Shown here: positions 1 through 9,215 of the stretch, piece by piece | Position numbering within the stretch: position 1 is the first letter of the stretch | Layout of the letters: the number at the start of each line of letters is the position of its first letter | Program-made: the position numbers and the translations under genes | Notes under the pieces: generated by a model | The model's input: only the letters and a program-made list of their open reading frames with translations | What the model was told of the DNA's origin: nothing | Databases searched by the model: none | Source: Rhizobium sp. AQ_MP | GTDB taxonomy: Bacteria; Pseudomonadota; Alphaproteobacteria; Rhizobiales; Rhizobiaceae | Reading direction: 5' to 3' | NCBI RefSeq assembly: GCF_014237835.1 | Contig: NZ_JACJVI010000013.1 | Span: forward strand, 1-64,000 | DNA length: 64,000 nucleotides

Positions 1-1654
1 ACGCCTGCCTGGTCGCTGGTTGCATCCGGCGGGTCAAGTGTCAGTTCGGTCAGGAAGCGTTCGCGGCTTGGATAACCGGACGCGATCTGCTCGAGCTGCA
101 GGAGGTCGGCCTTGCGGGTCTCGGGATCCTCGTGGATCCGGTCGAGATGCGGCTCATACCAGAGCCTCGCTTTCTCCATCTCGCCTGGCCAACCATGCTC
201 GTCCTTGTGCAGGGCGGTGAGCAATGTGACGAAAGGTGCCCACTCATCGCCGGTCTTGGACGGTGGCGGAATCTCGGCAAGCGACAGCAAGGGTTGTGGG
301 TCAGCAGCAATCGTATCGAGAATTGTCGCCGCTCTCTGCGGGCCGATGCCCGGCAGCACCTGCAGCACCCGAAAACCGGCAACCCGGTCACGCGGGTTCT
401 GGGCAAAGCGGACGACGGCGAGGAGATCTTTGACATGCGCGCTGTCGAGGAACTTCAGGCCACCGAACTTGACGAAGGGGATGTTGCGTCTCGTCAGCTC
501 GACCTCGAGCGTACCGCTATGGCTCGATGTCCGGAAAAGAACCGCCTGTTGCTTCAGCGCAATACCGACCTCGCGGTTGGCAAGGACTTCCTCAACGATG
601 AATCCGGCCTGATCATTCTCGTCCTTGACGGTCACCAGACGCGGCTTTTGTTCGGATTGCCGGTCGGTCCAGAGGTTCTTGGTGTAGCGCTCGCGGGCTA
701 AGCCGATCACACCATTGGCAGCCGCCAGGATCGGCTGCGTCGAGCGGTAATTGCGGTCAAGCGTGATGACGTCGGCCGGCTTTGGTGAAAACTCATTGGG
801 GAAGTCGAGGATGTTTCGGATGGTCGCCGCCCGAAACGAATAGATCGACTGGGCATCGTCGCCAACGACCGTCAAGCCCCGGCCGCCAGGTTTGAGCGAC
901 ATCAGGATCTGGGCCTGAAGCCGGTTGGTGTCCTGATATTCATCGACCAGCACATGGTCGAAGCGATTGCCGATATCGTCGGCCAGCTCTGCATGCGAGA
1001 CCATCTGTGCCCAGTAAAGGAGAAGGTCATCGTAATCGAGGACGCCCTGCGCCTGTTTGGCCGCAACATAGGCGGCAAACAGCGCCTTCAGCTCCTCTTC
1101 CCAGTTGATTGCCCAGGGATAGGCGGATCTGAGCACCTCTCCGATCGAGCTTTCGGCATTGACGATGCGCGAATAGATCGCAAGGCAGGTCCCCTTGGTC
1201 GGGAAGCGGGTCTCGGTTTTCGACAAGCCCAGTTCGTGGCGCGTAAGGTTCATCAGGTCCGCACTGTCTTCACGGTCATGGATCGTGAAATCGACGGAAA
1301 GCCCGATCTGTTCGGCGTAAAGTCTCAGCAGTCTTGCTCCGATCCCATGGAATGTGCCCGACCATAAGAGACCGTCAGCAAGTGCCTTGTCGCCGAGCAC
1401 CTGTCGGCAGATCCGGTCGACCCGGCGTGCCATTTCGGAGGCCGCGCGACGCGAGAAGGTCATCAGCAGGATCCGGCGAGGATCGGCGCCATTGAGGATG
1501 AGATGGCGACACGATGGGCAAGTGTGTTTGTCTTGCCGGAACCCGCGCCTGCGATGATGAGGAGCGGACCTGCTGCGGAACTATCAGGCAGTCCGACGCC
1601 ATGGGTAACCGCGTCCCTCTGTCGTTCGTTGAGGCTTTCCAGATGGGCGGTCAT
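1..1654 (-). pseudogene. UvrD/Rep-type ATP-dependent DNA helicase, left-truncated by the window and frameshifted
   Basis: Superfamily 1 helicase, which would unwind DNA in repair. The first frame from the ATG at 1654 reads MTAHLESLNERQRDAVTHG and carries Walker A (AGAGSGKT). Near 1505 one base appears to be missing: after the codons for HRVA the reading switches frame, and inserting one C restores HLILNGADPRRILLMTFSRRAA and a continuous frame to position 1. That second frame contains the Walker B/DExx region (LVDEYQDTNRLQ, near 930-960), the motif VVGDDAQSIYSFRAA and later helicase motifs. The C-terminus lies outside the window. A LexA-like box sits 74 bp upstream. The frameshift may be a true mutation or a sequencing error; the family call itself is safe. 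Confidence 0.85.
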
Positions 1655-1727
1655 GCGGTCTCGCTTGATGTCTGAAGCGCGGAGCAAAGCCTGTCGTGTG
1701 GCCGCGGGCGTTACCTAGGGCGCGTAT

Positions 1728-1742
1728 GAACAAAGGTAGAAC
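1728..1742 (-). promoter_or_regulatory. Putative LexA (SOS) box upstream of the helicase
   Basis: On the minus strand this reads GTTCTACCTTTGTTC, an exact match to the GTTC-N7-GTTC direct repeat known for alphaproteobacterial LexA. It lies 74-88 bp upstream of the helicase start, a sensible operator position, which suggests damage-inducible expression. This is seen in sequence; binding is inferred. Confidence 0.7.
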
Positions 1743-2271
1743 ATATCAGGTTTGGGCCTGGCTTCAAGGAGCGTATGTGCATGTGAGGAGTGGTCTGCGT
1801 GCTTGGAACATGCTTGTGAGCGACACGTCGCTGGCGTTGGAGGTACGGCCAGCGCAAGCGGGAGCCGGATGTTCTGTGGCGGCTCGGGCGGCGTGCCTGC
1901 TGTCCGACTAAACGGGAGGCGGACTGGTGGACCGGTCGCCGCCAATGTCTACGTAGATCAGGTCGCTTGAACGGCGGCATCGCCGCGGGACGGCTATTGG
2001 TCGATCTCTATGACCTAGACTCCAGGACAGGTCCGTTGTCAGCCGTACAGATTGCCAAATTCTCGTTGTGAGGAGTCTACTTCAGGGGTGCTCTGGCTTC
2101 TTTGCCGCCTCCCAAATCGTCGCCTCGCCGAAAACCGTTTAGGTTTTCGGCTTCCGTCCAACGTTAAGTGGTCGAACCGTTAAGGTACGAGGAAAAGCAC
2201 TGATATATATACAGACAAGGCCGCAGTGAAGCTGTCGAAGCGCGCAGCTTGTTGGCTCGAGACTGCGTTGG
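1743..2271. other. Intergenic region with one hairpin, no gene recognised
   Basis: No reading frame here resembles a known protein. The main structure is a perfect 10-bp stem (GCCGAAAACC / GGTTTTCGGC, loop GTTTA) at 2127-2151. It lacks a following T-run on either strand, so it is a weak terminator candidate at best. It lies about 120 bp downstream of the XRE gene that ends at 2272. Confidence 0.4.
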
Positions 2272-2514
2272 TTACGCTTTCAATCTCACGCCTGGGCCGC
2301 CATTCGGTGAAGCGCCCGCATCCAAGAAGATAATTCCCCTTTCTTCGTAGACGCGTTTGATCGCATCAACTGTGACAGGCTGAGGGCCTCGCGGTCCTGC
2401 TTCGTCCTGCTCCAACCTGCTCACAGTGTTGGCGGTTACCTTTGCGAGCTCTGCGACCTCTCTGACACCTAGTTTCAGAATCGCCCGAGCAGCTCTTGCT
2501 TGACCTGGGTTCAC
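2272..2514 (-). CDS. XRE/Cro-type helix-turn-helix transcriptional regulator, small
   Basis: An 80-residue, single-domain DNA-binding protein. Residues 4-40 (ARAARAILKLGVREVAELAKV followed by TANTVSRLEQ) form an XRE-type helix-turn-helix, and a short C-terminal part (VDAIKRVYEERGIIFLDAG) is typical of small rhizobial XRE repressors. The start is GTG, preceded at good spacing by GAGGA. It is divergent from the LysR gene at 2662, and the space between holds a 10-bp inverted repeat that is a natural operator. It probably represses itself and perhaps the LysR gene; the target is inferred. Confidence 0.8.
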   Translation of the reverse strand: MNPGQARAARAILKLGVREVAELAKVTANTVSRLEQDEAGPRGPQPVTVDAIKRVYEERGIIFLDAGASPNGGPGVRLKA

Positions 2515-2535
2515 AGGTTCCTCATATCTATTTCG

Positions 2536-2582
2536 ATACAGTGTATTGACAAATATCTGGCTTTCTTATAGATACACTGTAA
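2536..2582. promoter_or_regulatory. Inverted repeat in the XRE-LysR divergent promoter region
   Basis: TACAGTGTAT at 2537-2546 and its exact reverse complement ATACACTGTA at 2572-2581 are separated by 25 bp. The left copy extends to ATACAGTGTAT, itself nearly palindromic. A TTGACA hexamer at 2546-2551 starts at the edge of the left copy, and AT-rich sequence of -10 type overlaps the right copy. The placement fits an operator for the adjacent XRE repressor. Confidence 0.5.
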
Positions 2583-2661
2583 TCATTATTGGTTCAACAA
2601 ATGCGCCGTCGCGGCGCCACGCATTTGCCTGTCCGGCCCACGGTCAGAGGATCGGAGCTTC

Positions 2662-3552
2662 ATGGAAATTCGCCAACTCTCATACTTTGTCGCCGTCGCC
2701 GAAGAACTGCACTTCGGTCGTGCCGCCATGCGGGTAAACATTGCTCAGCCGGCGCTGAGCACGCAGGTCCAGGCGCTGGAGAAGGGGCTTGGAGTGCAGC
2801 TTCTGACGCGCTCGACCCGCAAGGTTGAGCTGACCCGGGCAGGGGAGGTGTTCTACGATCGCTGTGTCAGAGTGCTGGGAGAATTGGATCTCTCAGCAGA
2901 GATGGCACGTGCAGCTGGGGGCAGGACCATGCGGGAGATCAGGATCGGTACGATCTATCCGGCAACAACTGGCGTGCTGCCAGCGTTCCTGGCGCGCATC
3001 GGCCGGAAGTTTCCCGATATCCGTTTGCATGTCTCGAATGGCTCGACATCGGAGATCATCCGGCAGCTGGAATGCGGTAAGCTGAACCTTGGCTTCATCC
3101 GGCCTGTCGAGAACATCGGATCGCTACGCTTCTTCTCGATTGCCCATGAGCGGTATTTGCTCGCGGTGCCGTTGGGCAGTCCGCTGGCTTCAACGCACGA
3201 GGTGACGATCGAGGATCTGAAGGGTGAGAAGATCATCGCCTTCAAGCGGCAGAACCTCTCCTACACCGAGCGCTATTTTGCAGAGACCTTCGAGGAGCAT
3301 GGGCTGAATGACAATGTCGCCTATACCTGTGACGACACCTTCTCGCTGATCTCGCTCGTGTCGTCAGGCCTTGGTGTCGGCTTTGCGCCGGAATGGACGG
3401 GGGATCTGCCGGGCAGGGACGTGGTGCTGAAGAAGGTGACGGGGATCGATCTGAAGATCGGGCTTGGTGTCGCCTGGAGCAAGGATGATCCGACGGCGGC
3501 CCGTGATGATATCATCGATATTGCGAGGACGCTGGGACGGCCGGGTAGGTGA
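2662..3552 (+). CDS. LysR-family transcriptional regulator
   Basis: A 296-residue LysR-type regulator of normal family length. The N-terminal winged helix-turn-helix (residues 1-60, MEIRQLSYFVAVAEELHFGRAA then AQPALSTQVQALEKGLGVQLL) is followed by a periplasmic-binding-protein-like effector domain starting near residue 90 (REIRIGTIYPATTG). LysR proteins usually control a divergent neighbour; here the divergent gene is a small XRE regulator, so the true target is not evident and may lie elsewhere. No effector can be inferred. Confidence 0.92.
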   Translation: MEIRQLSYFVAVAEELHFGRAAMRVNIAQPALSTQVQALEKGLGVQLLTRSTRKVELTRAGEVFYDRCVRVLGELDLSAEMARAAGGRTMREIRIGTIYPATTGVLPAFLARIGRKFPDIRLHVSNGSTSEIIRQLECGKLNLGFIRPVENIGSLRFFSIAHERYLLAVPLGSPLASTHEVTIEDLKGEKIIAFKRQNLSYTERYFAETFEEHGLNDNVAYTCDDTFSLISLVSSGLGVGFAPEWTGDLPGRDVVLKKVTGIDLKIGLGVAWSKDDPTAARDDIIDIARTLGRPGR

Positions 3553-4145
3553 GGGCGGTAGTATGTACCACTCTCCCGACGAAGTTCACCGCCCCTTCCA
3601 GCGGAACGCCATGGCCGGGGGAAGGCGGTCCCACCTGACCCTGTCGGGTCGCTATGCTCAGGCTCCTGCGGCTTCCCTTGGTCCGGCCCTGACGTGACGA
3701 GAATTCCCGCGTTCGCGCCCTTCGGTCGCCGCTTTGCTGAACGCTCCGATGTTCTTCATCGTCTGACCCGGATCTCGCGCAGGCGCGGCTCTGATCCGGG
3801 ATTTGCAGTGTGGTGTTGCGGGAGCAAATCGTGGAGTTCGGTGATCCAGTGCGAAAGCGGCGCTGTCGCAGGGGATAAAAGCCTCGATCAGGGCGATGAG
3901 CTATCCGCTATGGTCGCCGCGCTAATGTCAGGATGAGCCTGCCTCGCTCTGAGGACGGTCTCGGGTGAGATCGGTATACCGTTCAAAGGCGTCGGCGAAG
4001 TCTGACTGACGATCTTTCGATGCATGCGACCTAACTGTTAGGCGAATTGGAAAACGATTGGAAAAACCGTCACATTCGCTCTTGCGCGGGGGGTGAGTTG
4101 CCGCTATGAGACAGCCCGCGCCACTGAGCGCCGACCAATGTGACC
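3553..4145. other. 593-bp intergenic region before tRNA-Ser; nothing recognised
   Basis: No reading frame shows family resemblance. The minus-strand frame that runs through the tRNA gives ERVGFEPTIPL, the well-known spurious translation antisense to tRNA-Ser. The region probably contains the tRNA promoter but no clear element could be fixed. Confidence 0.4.
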
Positions 4146-4235
4146 GGAGAGGTGGCTGAGTGGTCGAAAGCACCGCACTCGAAATGCGGCATACTCGCAA
4201 GGGTATCGTGGGTTCGAATCCCACCCTCTCCGCCA
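4146..4235 (+). tRNA. tRNA-Ser (anticodon CGA)
   Basis: A 90-nt class II tRNA. The acceptor stem pairs GGAGAGG (4146-4152) with CCTCTCC (4225-4231), followed by discriminator G and an encoded CCA. The anticodon loop is CTCGAAA within the CGCA/TGCG stem, giving CGA (reads UCG). A long variable arm (ACTCGCAAGGGT) and the T-loop GGTTCGAATCCC are present. tRNA-Ser genes are common integration sites, and a decayed transposase begins about 100 bp downstream. Confidence 0.97.
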
Positions 4236-4337
4236 TTGTATCTATGTGTCCATACTGAAGGCTTTCTTCGCCAGTGTTTTGCGGTGGGGCCGGGTTGCTT
4301 AGAGCCAAACTCAGGGACGCCGCCGATTATTGACGAA

Positions 4338-5505
4338 ATGATTAACCTGCGCTTGCTCGTTGAGAAGAGCGCTGATGCCGATTTGCTGCCCGAGTTGATC
4401 GGTTTTGCTGCTGAAAAGCTATTGGTGTTAGAAATAAGCGCCTAGACCGGCGCGGGCTATGGTAAGAAGAACTGCTCCTGACTTGCCCAGCGCAACGGCT
4501 ACAGCGACGAGACTGGGATATGCGGGCGGTCACCTTCTAGCTGCGCATTCCCAGGCTTCGCACAGGCGGCTACATCCCGAGTTTCTTGGAGCCGCGCCGC
4601 ATGGCAGAGAAGACCAGCACGGCGGTGACTAAGAGGCCTATATCCAAGGCGCCTCAACCCGATCCGTCGATGGCCTCGTTAAGGCGATGGTCATGGCGGG
4701 CATCTCCACGAGTTAGATATCACGGCTCTGCGAGGAGTCCGCCGAGAAGGTGAAGGCCTTCCTCGGCAGGCCCATTGGAGGGGAATGGCCCTTCCTTGGA
4801 TCAATGCAACCTACCTCAAACTTCGTCGCCGCGGGCGCATCGTCTCCGTCGCGGTCATCATCGCCGTCGGCGTTAACACCGATGGTAAACGCGGGGTGCT
4901 CGGTATGGAGTTCGGCACATCCGAGGCCGAGGCGATCTGGACCGAGTTTCTTCGAAAGCTGACCAGGCGAGGTCCGCGGCGTCAAGCCCGTCGTCTCCGA
5001 CGCCCATGAGGGCATCAAGGCCGCGTGTCGAAAGTGCTTTCGGCCACCTGGAAGAGGTGTAGGTTGACTCCATGCGCAACGCGCTCGCCCATGCCGGGAA
5101 GAGCGGACGGCATGTCGTCTCCGTCTCCGTCTCCGTCTTCATCGCCATGGCTTTCGCCCAGAACACCCCGGAGGCGGCAAGCACCCAATGGCGCAATGTC
5201 GCCGACCAGATCAGGCCAAAGGTGCCGAAACTCGCCACGCTGATGGGTGGCTCCGAACAGGATGTGCTCGCCTAGATGACTTTTCCCAAACAGCATTGGG
5301 CCAAGCCTTATGAACAAACCCAACCGAACGTCTAAACGGCGAGAGCAAGCATCGAGCCGAGGTCAATGGATTTTCCTAACAATGACGCCACCGCCAGGTT
5401 CGTCGGCGCACTGCTGTTTGAGCAAAACGATGGGTGGGCCGTTCAGCGATCCCGCTACATGACACTAGGAGCCATCGCTCCTCAGCCTAACAGCCGCAAG
5501 CTGAT
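4338..5505 (+). pseudogene. IS256-family transposase, decayed by frameshifts and stops
   Basis: Fragments in shifting frames reconstruct an IS256-type (mutator) transposase in order: the N-terminus MINLRLLVEKSADADLLPEL, then LAQRNGYSDETWDMRA, FLEPRRMAEK, the catalytic-domain stretch WINATYLKLRRRGRIVSVAV and GVNTDGKRGVLGMEFGTSEA, then VVSDAHEGIKAA, MRNALAHAGKSGRHVVS, and the C-terminal FPNNDATARFVGALLFEQN and WAVQRSRYMTL. Several in-frame stops and frame changes make it inactive. A GTCTCC hexamer is repeated three times at 5117-5134, adding codons compared with intact relatives. Terminal inverted repeats could not be identified. Confidence 0.88.
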
Positions 5506-5842
5506 CAATTCCCGGCTCTGTGCAGAAGGCACGGCGATCGCCGAAGCTACACCCTTCCCCGCGACGCGATCTGCGCGCTCGTCCGACTCGACCGAGACTA
5601 TCCGCTTGCAGGTTTCATCAGACGTGCCGTGATGGCGAGAACTATAAAGGAGCATCGGTTATTCTGCGCGTTTTGGCTTCCTTTATTGCATCAGCAGTCC
5701 GTTTCCGGATTAGGTGTGTGAAATGGAAATTTATACGGCAATTATTGCTTAATTATACGTAAAAAAATCAGCATTGTCTTTAAATATACACGGCACCATT
5801 GGCGATTACGGAGTCAACTAGAAATCAAGGCCGTCCGATGTG
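5506..5842. other. AT-rich junction between IS256 remnant and polysaccharide locus
   Basis: The first part may still belong to the decayed insertion sequence. From about 5640 the sequence becomes clearly more AT-rich than its surroundings (runs such as AAAAAAA near 5760). No gene or clear terminator was identified. It lies downstream of rfbB, which is on the minus strand. Confidence 0.4.
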
Positions 5843-6898
5843 CTAATTTGAGGTGAGGCCTAGTCTTTGGCCGCCATAATTCTTATTGCGAATTGGCAGC
5901 CACCAGTCCCGGTTTTCTAGATACCAGCGAACGGTTTTTTCAAGCCCCTCTTCGAAGGTTACGCTTGGGCTCCATCCGAGTTCGCGCTGGATCTTGGATG
6001 CGTCTATTGCATAGCGAAAATCGTGACCAGGCCGATCGGTCACAAACCGAATCATGCGCTCATATGAACCTCCCGCATCAGGAACGAGCGAATCAAGGAT
6101 GCTGCAAATGGCCTTGACCACATGCAGATTGGTTCGTTCGGCATTGCCTCCAATATTATATTTCTCTCCGTTGCGGCCTTTCTCCAGCACAAGGCAAAGG
6201 GCCCGAGCATGGTCCTCCACGAAAAGCCAGTCGCGAATATTGGAACCGTTGCCGTAAACAGGCAGGGGTTTGCCTTCGAGCGCCGAAATAATCATCAGCG
6301 GAATGAGCTTTTCCGGGAAATGATAGCAACCGTAATTGTTAGAGCAATTCGTCACAACCACGGGCAATTTATAGGTGTGGTGCCAGGCCATAACCAGATG
6401 ATCGGCTCCCGCCTTGCTGGCGGAATAGGGTGAATTTGGCGCGTAAGCCGATTCCTCCGTGAAGAATCCGGTAGCGCCAAGGCTACCATAAACCTCATCG
6501 GTGGACACATGGTGGAAGCGGAACCGCTCCCTTGCCGCTGGGCCAAGGGTGAGCCAGTGTTTTCGGGTGGCCTCGAGCAGATTGGCGGTTCCCGCCATAT
6601 TGGTGCTGATGAAATCCATCGGTCCGTCGATCGACCGGTCCACATGCGATTCGGCCGCCAGGTGCATCACCGCATCCGGTGTGTAGGAGTCAAACACCCG
6701 GTTCAATTCCTTCGGATCGCGAATATCCACCTTTTCGAAAGCCACGCGCGGATTGTAGCTGGGGCTTGCAATATCAAGATAACCAGCGGCATAAGTCAGG
6801 CAATCGAGGGCAATGACGCGATGGTCTGTATTGGCAATGAGATATCTGCAGACGGCCGAACCAATAAAGCCCGCAGCACCGGTAACCAAAATCTTCAT
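5843..6898 (-). CDS. rfbB: dTDP-glucose 4,6-dehydratase (RmlB)
   Basis: Converts dTDP-glucose to dTDP-4-keto-6-deoxyglucose in the cytoplasm. The 351-residue protein is an extended short-chain dehydrogenase: NAD-binding GAAGFIG at residues 7-13, the family-specific STDE (132-135) with the catalytic Thr-Asp-Glu, and Tyr158/Lys162 (YSASK). The ATG at 6898 matches the usual N-terminus [13 protein letters not shown] and is preceded by GGAG; the frame is open 35 codons further upstream but that extension is not family-like. It is divergent from the GT4 gene at 6952. The partner RmlA lies 18 kb away at 25135, and no RmlC or RmlD is present in the window, so the product is probably used by the FdtA-FdtB fusion. 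Confidence 0.95.
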   Translation of the reverse strand: MKILVTGAAGFIGSAVCRYLIANTDHRVIALDCLTYAAGYLDIASPSYNPRVAFEKVDIRDPKELNRVFDSYTPDAVMHLAAESHVDRSIDGPMDFISTNMAGTANLLEATRKHWLTLGPAARERFRFHHVSTDEVYGSLGATGFFTEESAYAPNSPYSASKAGADHLVMAWHHTYKLPVVVTNCSNNYGCYHFPEKLIPLMIISALEGKPLPVYGNGSNIRDWLFVEDHARALCLVLEKGRNGEKYNIGGNAERTNLHVVKAICSILDSLVPDAGGSYERMIRFVTDRPGHDFRYAIDASKIQRELGWSPSVTFEEGLEKTVRWYLENRDWWLPIRNKNYGGQRLGLTSN

Positions 6899-6951
6899 CG
6901 TAAGCTCCGTTTGTAAAATGCAATTATTCAGAGGCAGGCTACCGAGACAGG

Positions 6952-8151
6952 ATGATCGAACTGACACAAGGCGCTGACAATTACCAGATGGACCGTTCTC
7001 CACAGGATCCCCTGATTACGCGAAGCGGTGCGAAGCGCCTTCTGTACGTTGCAACCGAAGACTGGTTTTATGCAACCCACTTCCTTCCCCTTGCCCGCGC
7101 GGCGCGGTCGAAGGGCTTTGAAGTCGTGATCGTCACCCGCGTCAGCACATATCGCAAACAGCTAGAAGCGGAAGGCTTTCGCCTCATCGACCTTCAGGCT
7201 GACCGCTCTGTCTTTGGGCCGCTCGCCCTTATTCGCACGATTGGGCGTCTGAGGACAATCTTCATACGCGAAAAGCCGGCGCTTGTTCATGCCATCGCCT
7301 TAAAGTCCGTGGTGTTGGGCGGCCTCGCCGCGCGACTATCGGGCGCCCCCCCCATGGTCTATTCGCTGACAGGCCTCGGATATTTGTGGAGCACGGACGG
7401 ATATGCTGCAGGGTTGCTGCGATGGATCGTCCGACGATTTCTCGGATCTCTCGATCGGAAGGGAGCCAGTGCGTTTACCTTCGAGAATGACGACGACAGC
7501 GCCGAATTTCCGAACTTGCGTTCGCGTACGGTCATCGGTGGATGGGGCATGCAGGCGGACGAGATTCTACCGCAAGCTCGGCGGAACGCGTCCCCCGTGT
7601 TGGTCGTCTATCTCGGCCGGATGCTGAAGGCGAAAGGGATAGAGGCAACCGTGCGCGCGGTCGAGGAGGCCCGAGGTCGCAACGATATCGCTTTGGAGCT
7701 CTGGGGTGCGCCTGATCCTGGCAATCTGACCAGCCTCAGTCAGACGGACCTCGAACGCCTGTCCGAGCGGCCTGGTATCGCTTGGCGGGGAAGGGCCCCC
7801 CATGCCCGCGATGCTTGGCGGCGCGCGGATATTGCCATTCTCCTCTCGGATCGGGAGGGAATGCCGCGTTCGCTGATCGAAGCTGCCTCGGCAGGGTTGC
7901 CACTCGTCGCGTATGACGTCGCAGGTTGCCGATCGATCGTGCGCGATAACGTGAATGGATTTCTTCTGCCCTACGGGGACGAGGCTGCTGTTGCCGACGC
8001 TCTGGCGCGACTGGCTGCAGAGCCCGACCTCCGACATCGTCTGGGCGCCGCGGCTCGCGAAGAATTTGAGGCCAGGTTCGCTGCCGATAGCGTCATTCCG
8101 CGGATCTTGACAATTTATTTTAATCTTGTTCCGCAACCGGAAATGGGCTAA
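6952..8151 (+). CDS. Glycosyltransferase family 4
   Basis: A 399-residue GT-B fold transferase, cytoplasmic or membrane-peripheral. The N-terminal half (residues 25-200) begins [24 protein letters not shown]; the C-terminal nucleotide-sugar domain contains [17 protein letters not shown] and the family E-x7-E region [24 protein letters not shown]. It adds a sugar to the polysaccharide repeat; donor and acceptor cannot be told. The alternative ATG at 6988 is possible because ribosome-binding signals are weak at both. It starts a plus-strand operon of five genes to 11662; its stop TAA overlaps the next ATG by one base. Confidence 0.88.
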   Translation: MIELTQGADNYQMDRSPQDPLITRSGAKRLLYVATEDWFYATHFLPLARAARSKGFEVVIVTRVSTYRKQLEAEGFRLIDLQADRSVFGPLALIRTIGRLRTIFIREKPALVHAIALKSVVLGGLAARLSGAPPMVYSLTGLGYLWSTDGYAAGLLRWIVRRFLGSLDRKGASAFTFENDDDSAEFPNLRSRTVIGGWGMQADEILPQARRNASPVLVVYLGRMLKAKGIEATVRAVEEARGRNDIALELWGAPDPGNLTSLSQTDLERLSERPGIAWRGRAPHARDAWRRADIAILLSDREGMPRSLIEAASAGLPLVAYDVAGCRSIVRDNVNGFLLPYGDEAAVADALARLAAEPDLRHRLGAAAREEFEARFAADSVIPRILTIYFNLVPQPEMG

Positions 8152-9197
8152 TGGCGACCTCTTCTTGGGAGACGCTGAAAGAGAATGCAGGGATGATGGA
8201 TCTGGCCAGCTTTTATCATGGTAAGAATGTGCTCGTGACGGGGGCCGGTGGCTTCATCGGCAGCCATCTGGCGGAGACTCTAGTCAGAGCGGGTGCCAAT
8301 GTCACGGCCATGCTGAAGTATGGATCATCGTCCCATTGGGGCAATCTTGAGCATGCGGAAACAGCGGTAAAGCAATCGCTCTGTGTGGTGGCCGGCAATG
8401 TGGAAGACACCGATTTTGTGATGGGCGCAGTTCAGGGTAAGGATGTGGTCTTCCACCTTGCGGCCCTGATCGCTATTCCCTATTCCTATGTCGCGCCACG
8501 CAGCTATGTGCGGACCAATGTCGAGGGTACTTTAAACGTTGTCGAGGCTGCCCGTCGCCTCGGAACTGTACGAGTGGTGCATACATCCACATCGGAAGTC
8601 TACGGAACCGCCCTGCGCGAGCCAATTGACGAGGACCATCCGCTGCAAGGGCAATCGCCTTATTCGGCATCGAAGATCGGCGCCGACAAGATTGCGGAAA
8701 GCTACTACCGTTCCTTCTCCACGCCCGTCGTCACGCTTCGACCTTTCAACACCTTTGGTCCGCGCCAATCGGCCCGGGCCTTCATCCCAACCATCATTTC
8801 CCAAGCCCTGACGCGGGATGTAATCGAGCTGGGGGCGCTCGATCCGATGCGTGACATGACCTTCGTCGGTGATACGGTGAGCGGCTTCTTGGCAGCCGGC
8901 GCCGCTTCGGGCATTGAGGGCCAGACGATTAATCTCGGCACTGGCAGCACCGCCACGATCGGCGACTTCGCTAACAAGATTCTCAACCTGATGAACTGCG
9001 ACAAGCCCATCGTACAGGACCCGAAGCGAATTCGCCCGGCCGACAGCGAAGTATTCAAGCTCGTCTCTGACAATCAGAAGGCGAAGGCTCTTATGGCATG
9101 GAGCCCCGAGACCACGGTGGAGGATGGTCTGAATCAAACCATTGCCTTTGTCGAGAAGCATATCAATCTTTATCGCCCCGCCGAGTACACGGTATAA
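8151..9197 (+). CDS. NAD-dependent 4,6-dehydratase of the LegB type (SDR family)
   Basis: A 348-residue extended SDR acting on an NDP-sugar. NAD-binding GAGGFIG is at residues 31-37, TSTSEVYG at 145-152 and the catalytic Tyr171/Lys175 (YSASK). The stretches FHLAALIAIPYSY, DEDHPLQGQSPYSASKIGADK and RPFNTFGPRQSARAFIPTII match the LegB family (NDP-GlcNAc 4,6-dehydratases of legionaminic acid synthesis) more closely than RmlB or GDP-mannose dehydratase. No LegC aminotransferase or NeuB-type synthase is near, so legionaminic acid is not supported. Translation may start at the ATG at 8151 (one-base overlap) or near 8193, just before LASFYHGKNVLVTG. It works with the next two genes. Confidence 0.82.
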   Translation: MATSSWETLKENAGMMDLASFYHGKNVLVTGAGGFIGSHLAETLVRAGANVTAMLKYGSSSHWGNLEHAETAVKQSLCVVAGNVEDTDFVMGAVQGKDVVFHLAALIAIPYSYVAPRSYVRTNVEGTLNVVEAARRLGTVRVVHTSTSEVYGTALREPIDEDHPLQGQSPYSASKIGADKIAESYYRSFSTPVVTLRPFNTFGPRQSARAFIPTIISQALTRDVIELGALDPMRDMTFVGDTVSGFLAAGAASGIEGQTINLGTGSTATIGDFANKILNLMNCDKPIVQDPKRIRPADSEVFKLVSDNQKAKALMAWSPETTVEDGLNQTIAFVEKHINLYRPAEYTV

Positions 9198-9215
9198 TAA
9201 GAGAGAGAATACGAC

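Noticed and set aside
2127-2151. Rho-independent terminator
   Set aside because: The stem is good but no T-run follows on either strand.
3928-4308. A 126-codon minus-strand frame containing ERVGFEPTIPL
   Set aside because: It runs antisense through tRNA-Ser; this translated string is a well-known spurious product of tRNA-Ser genes.
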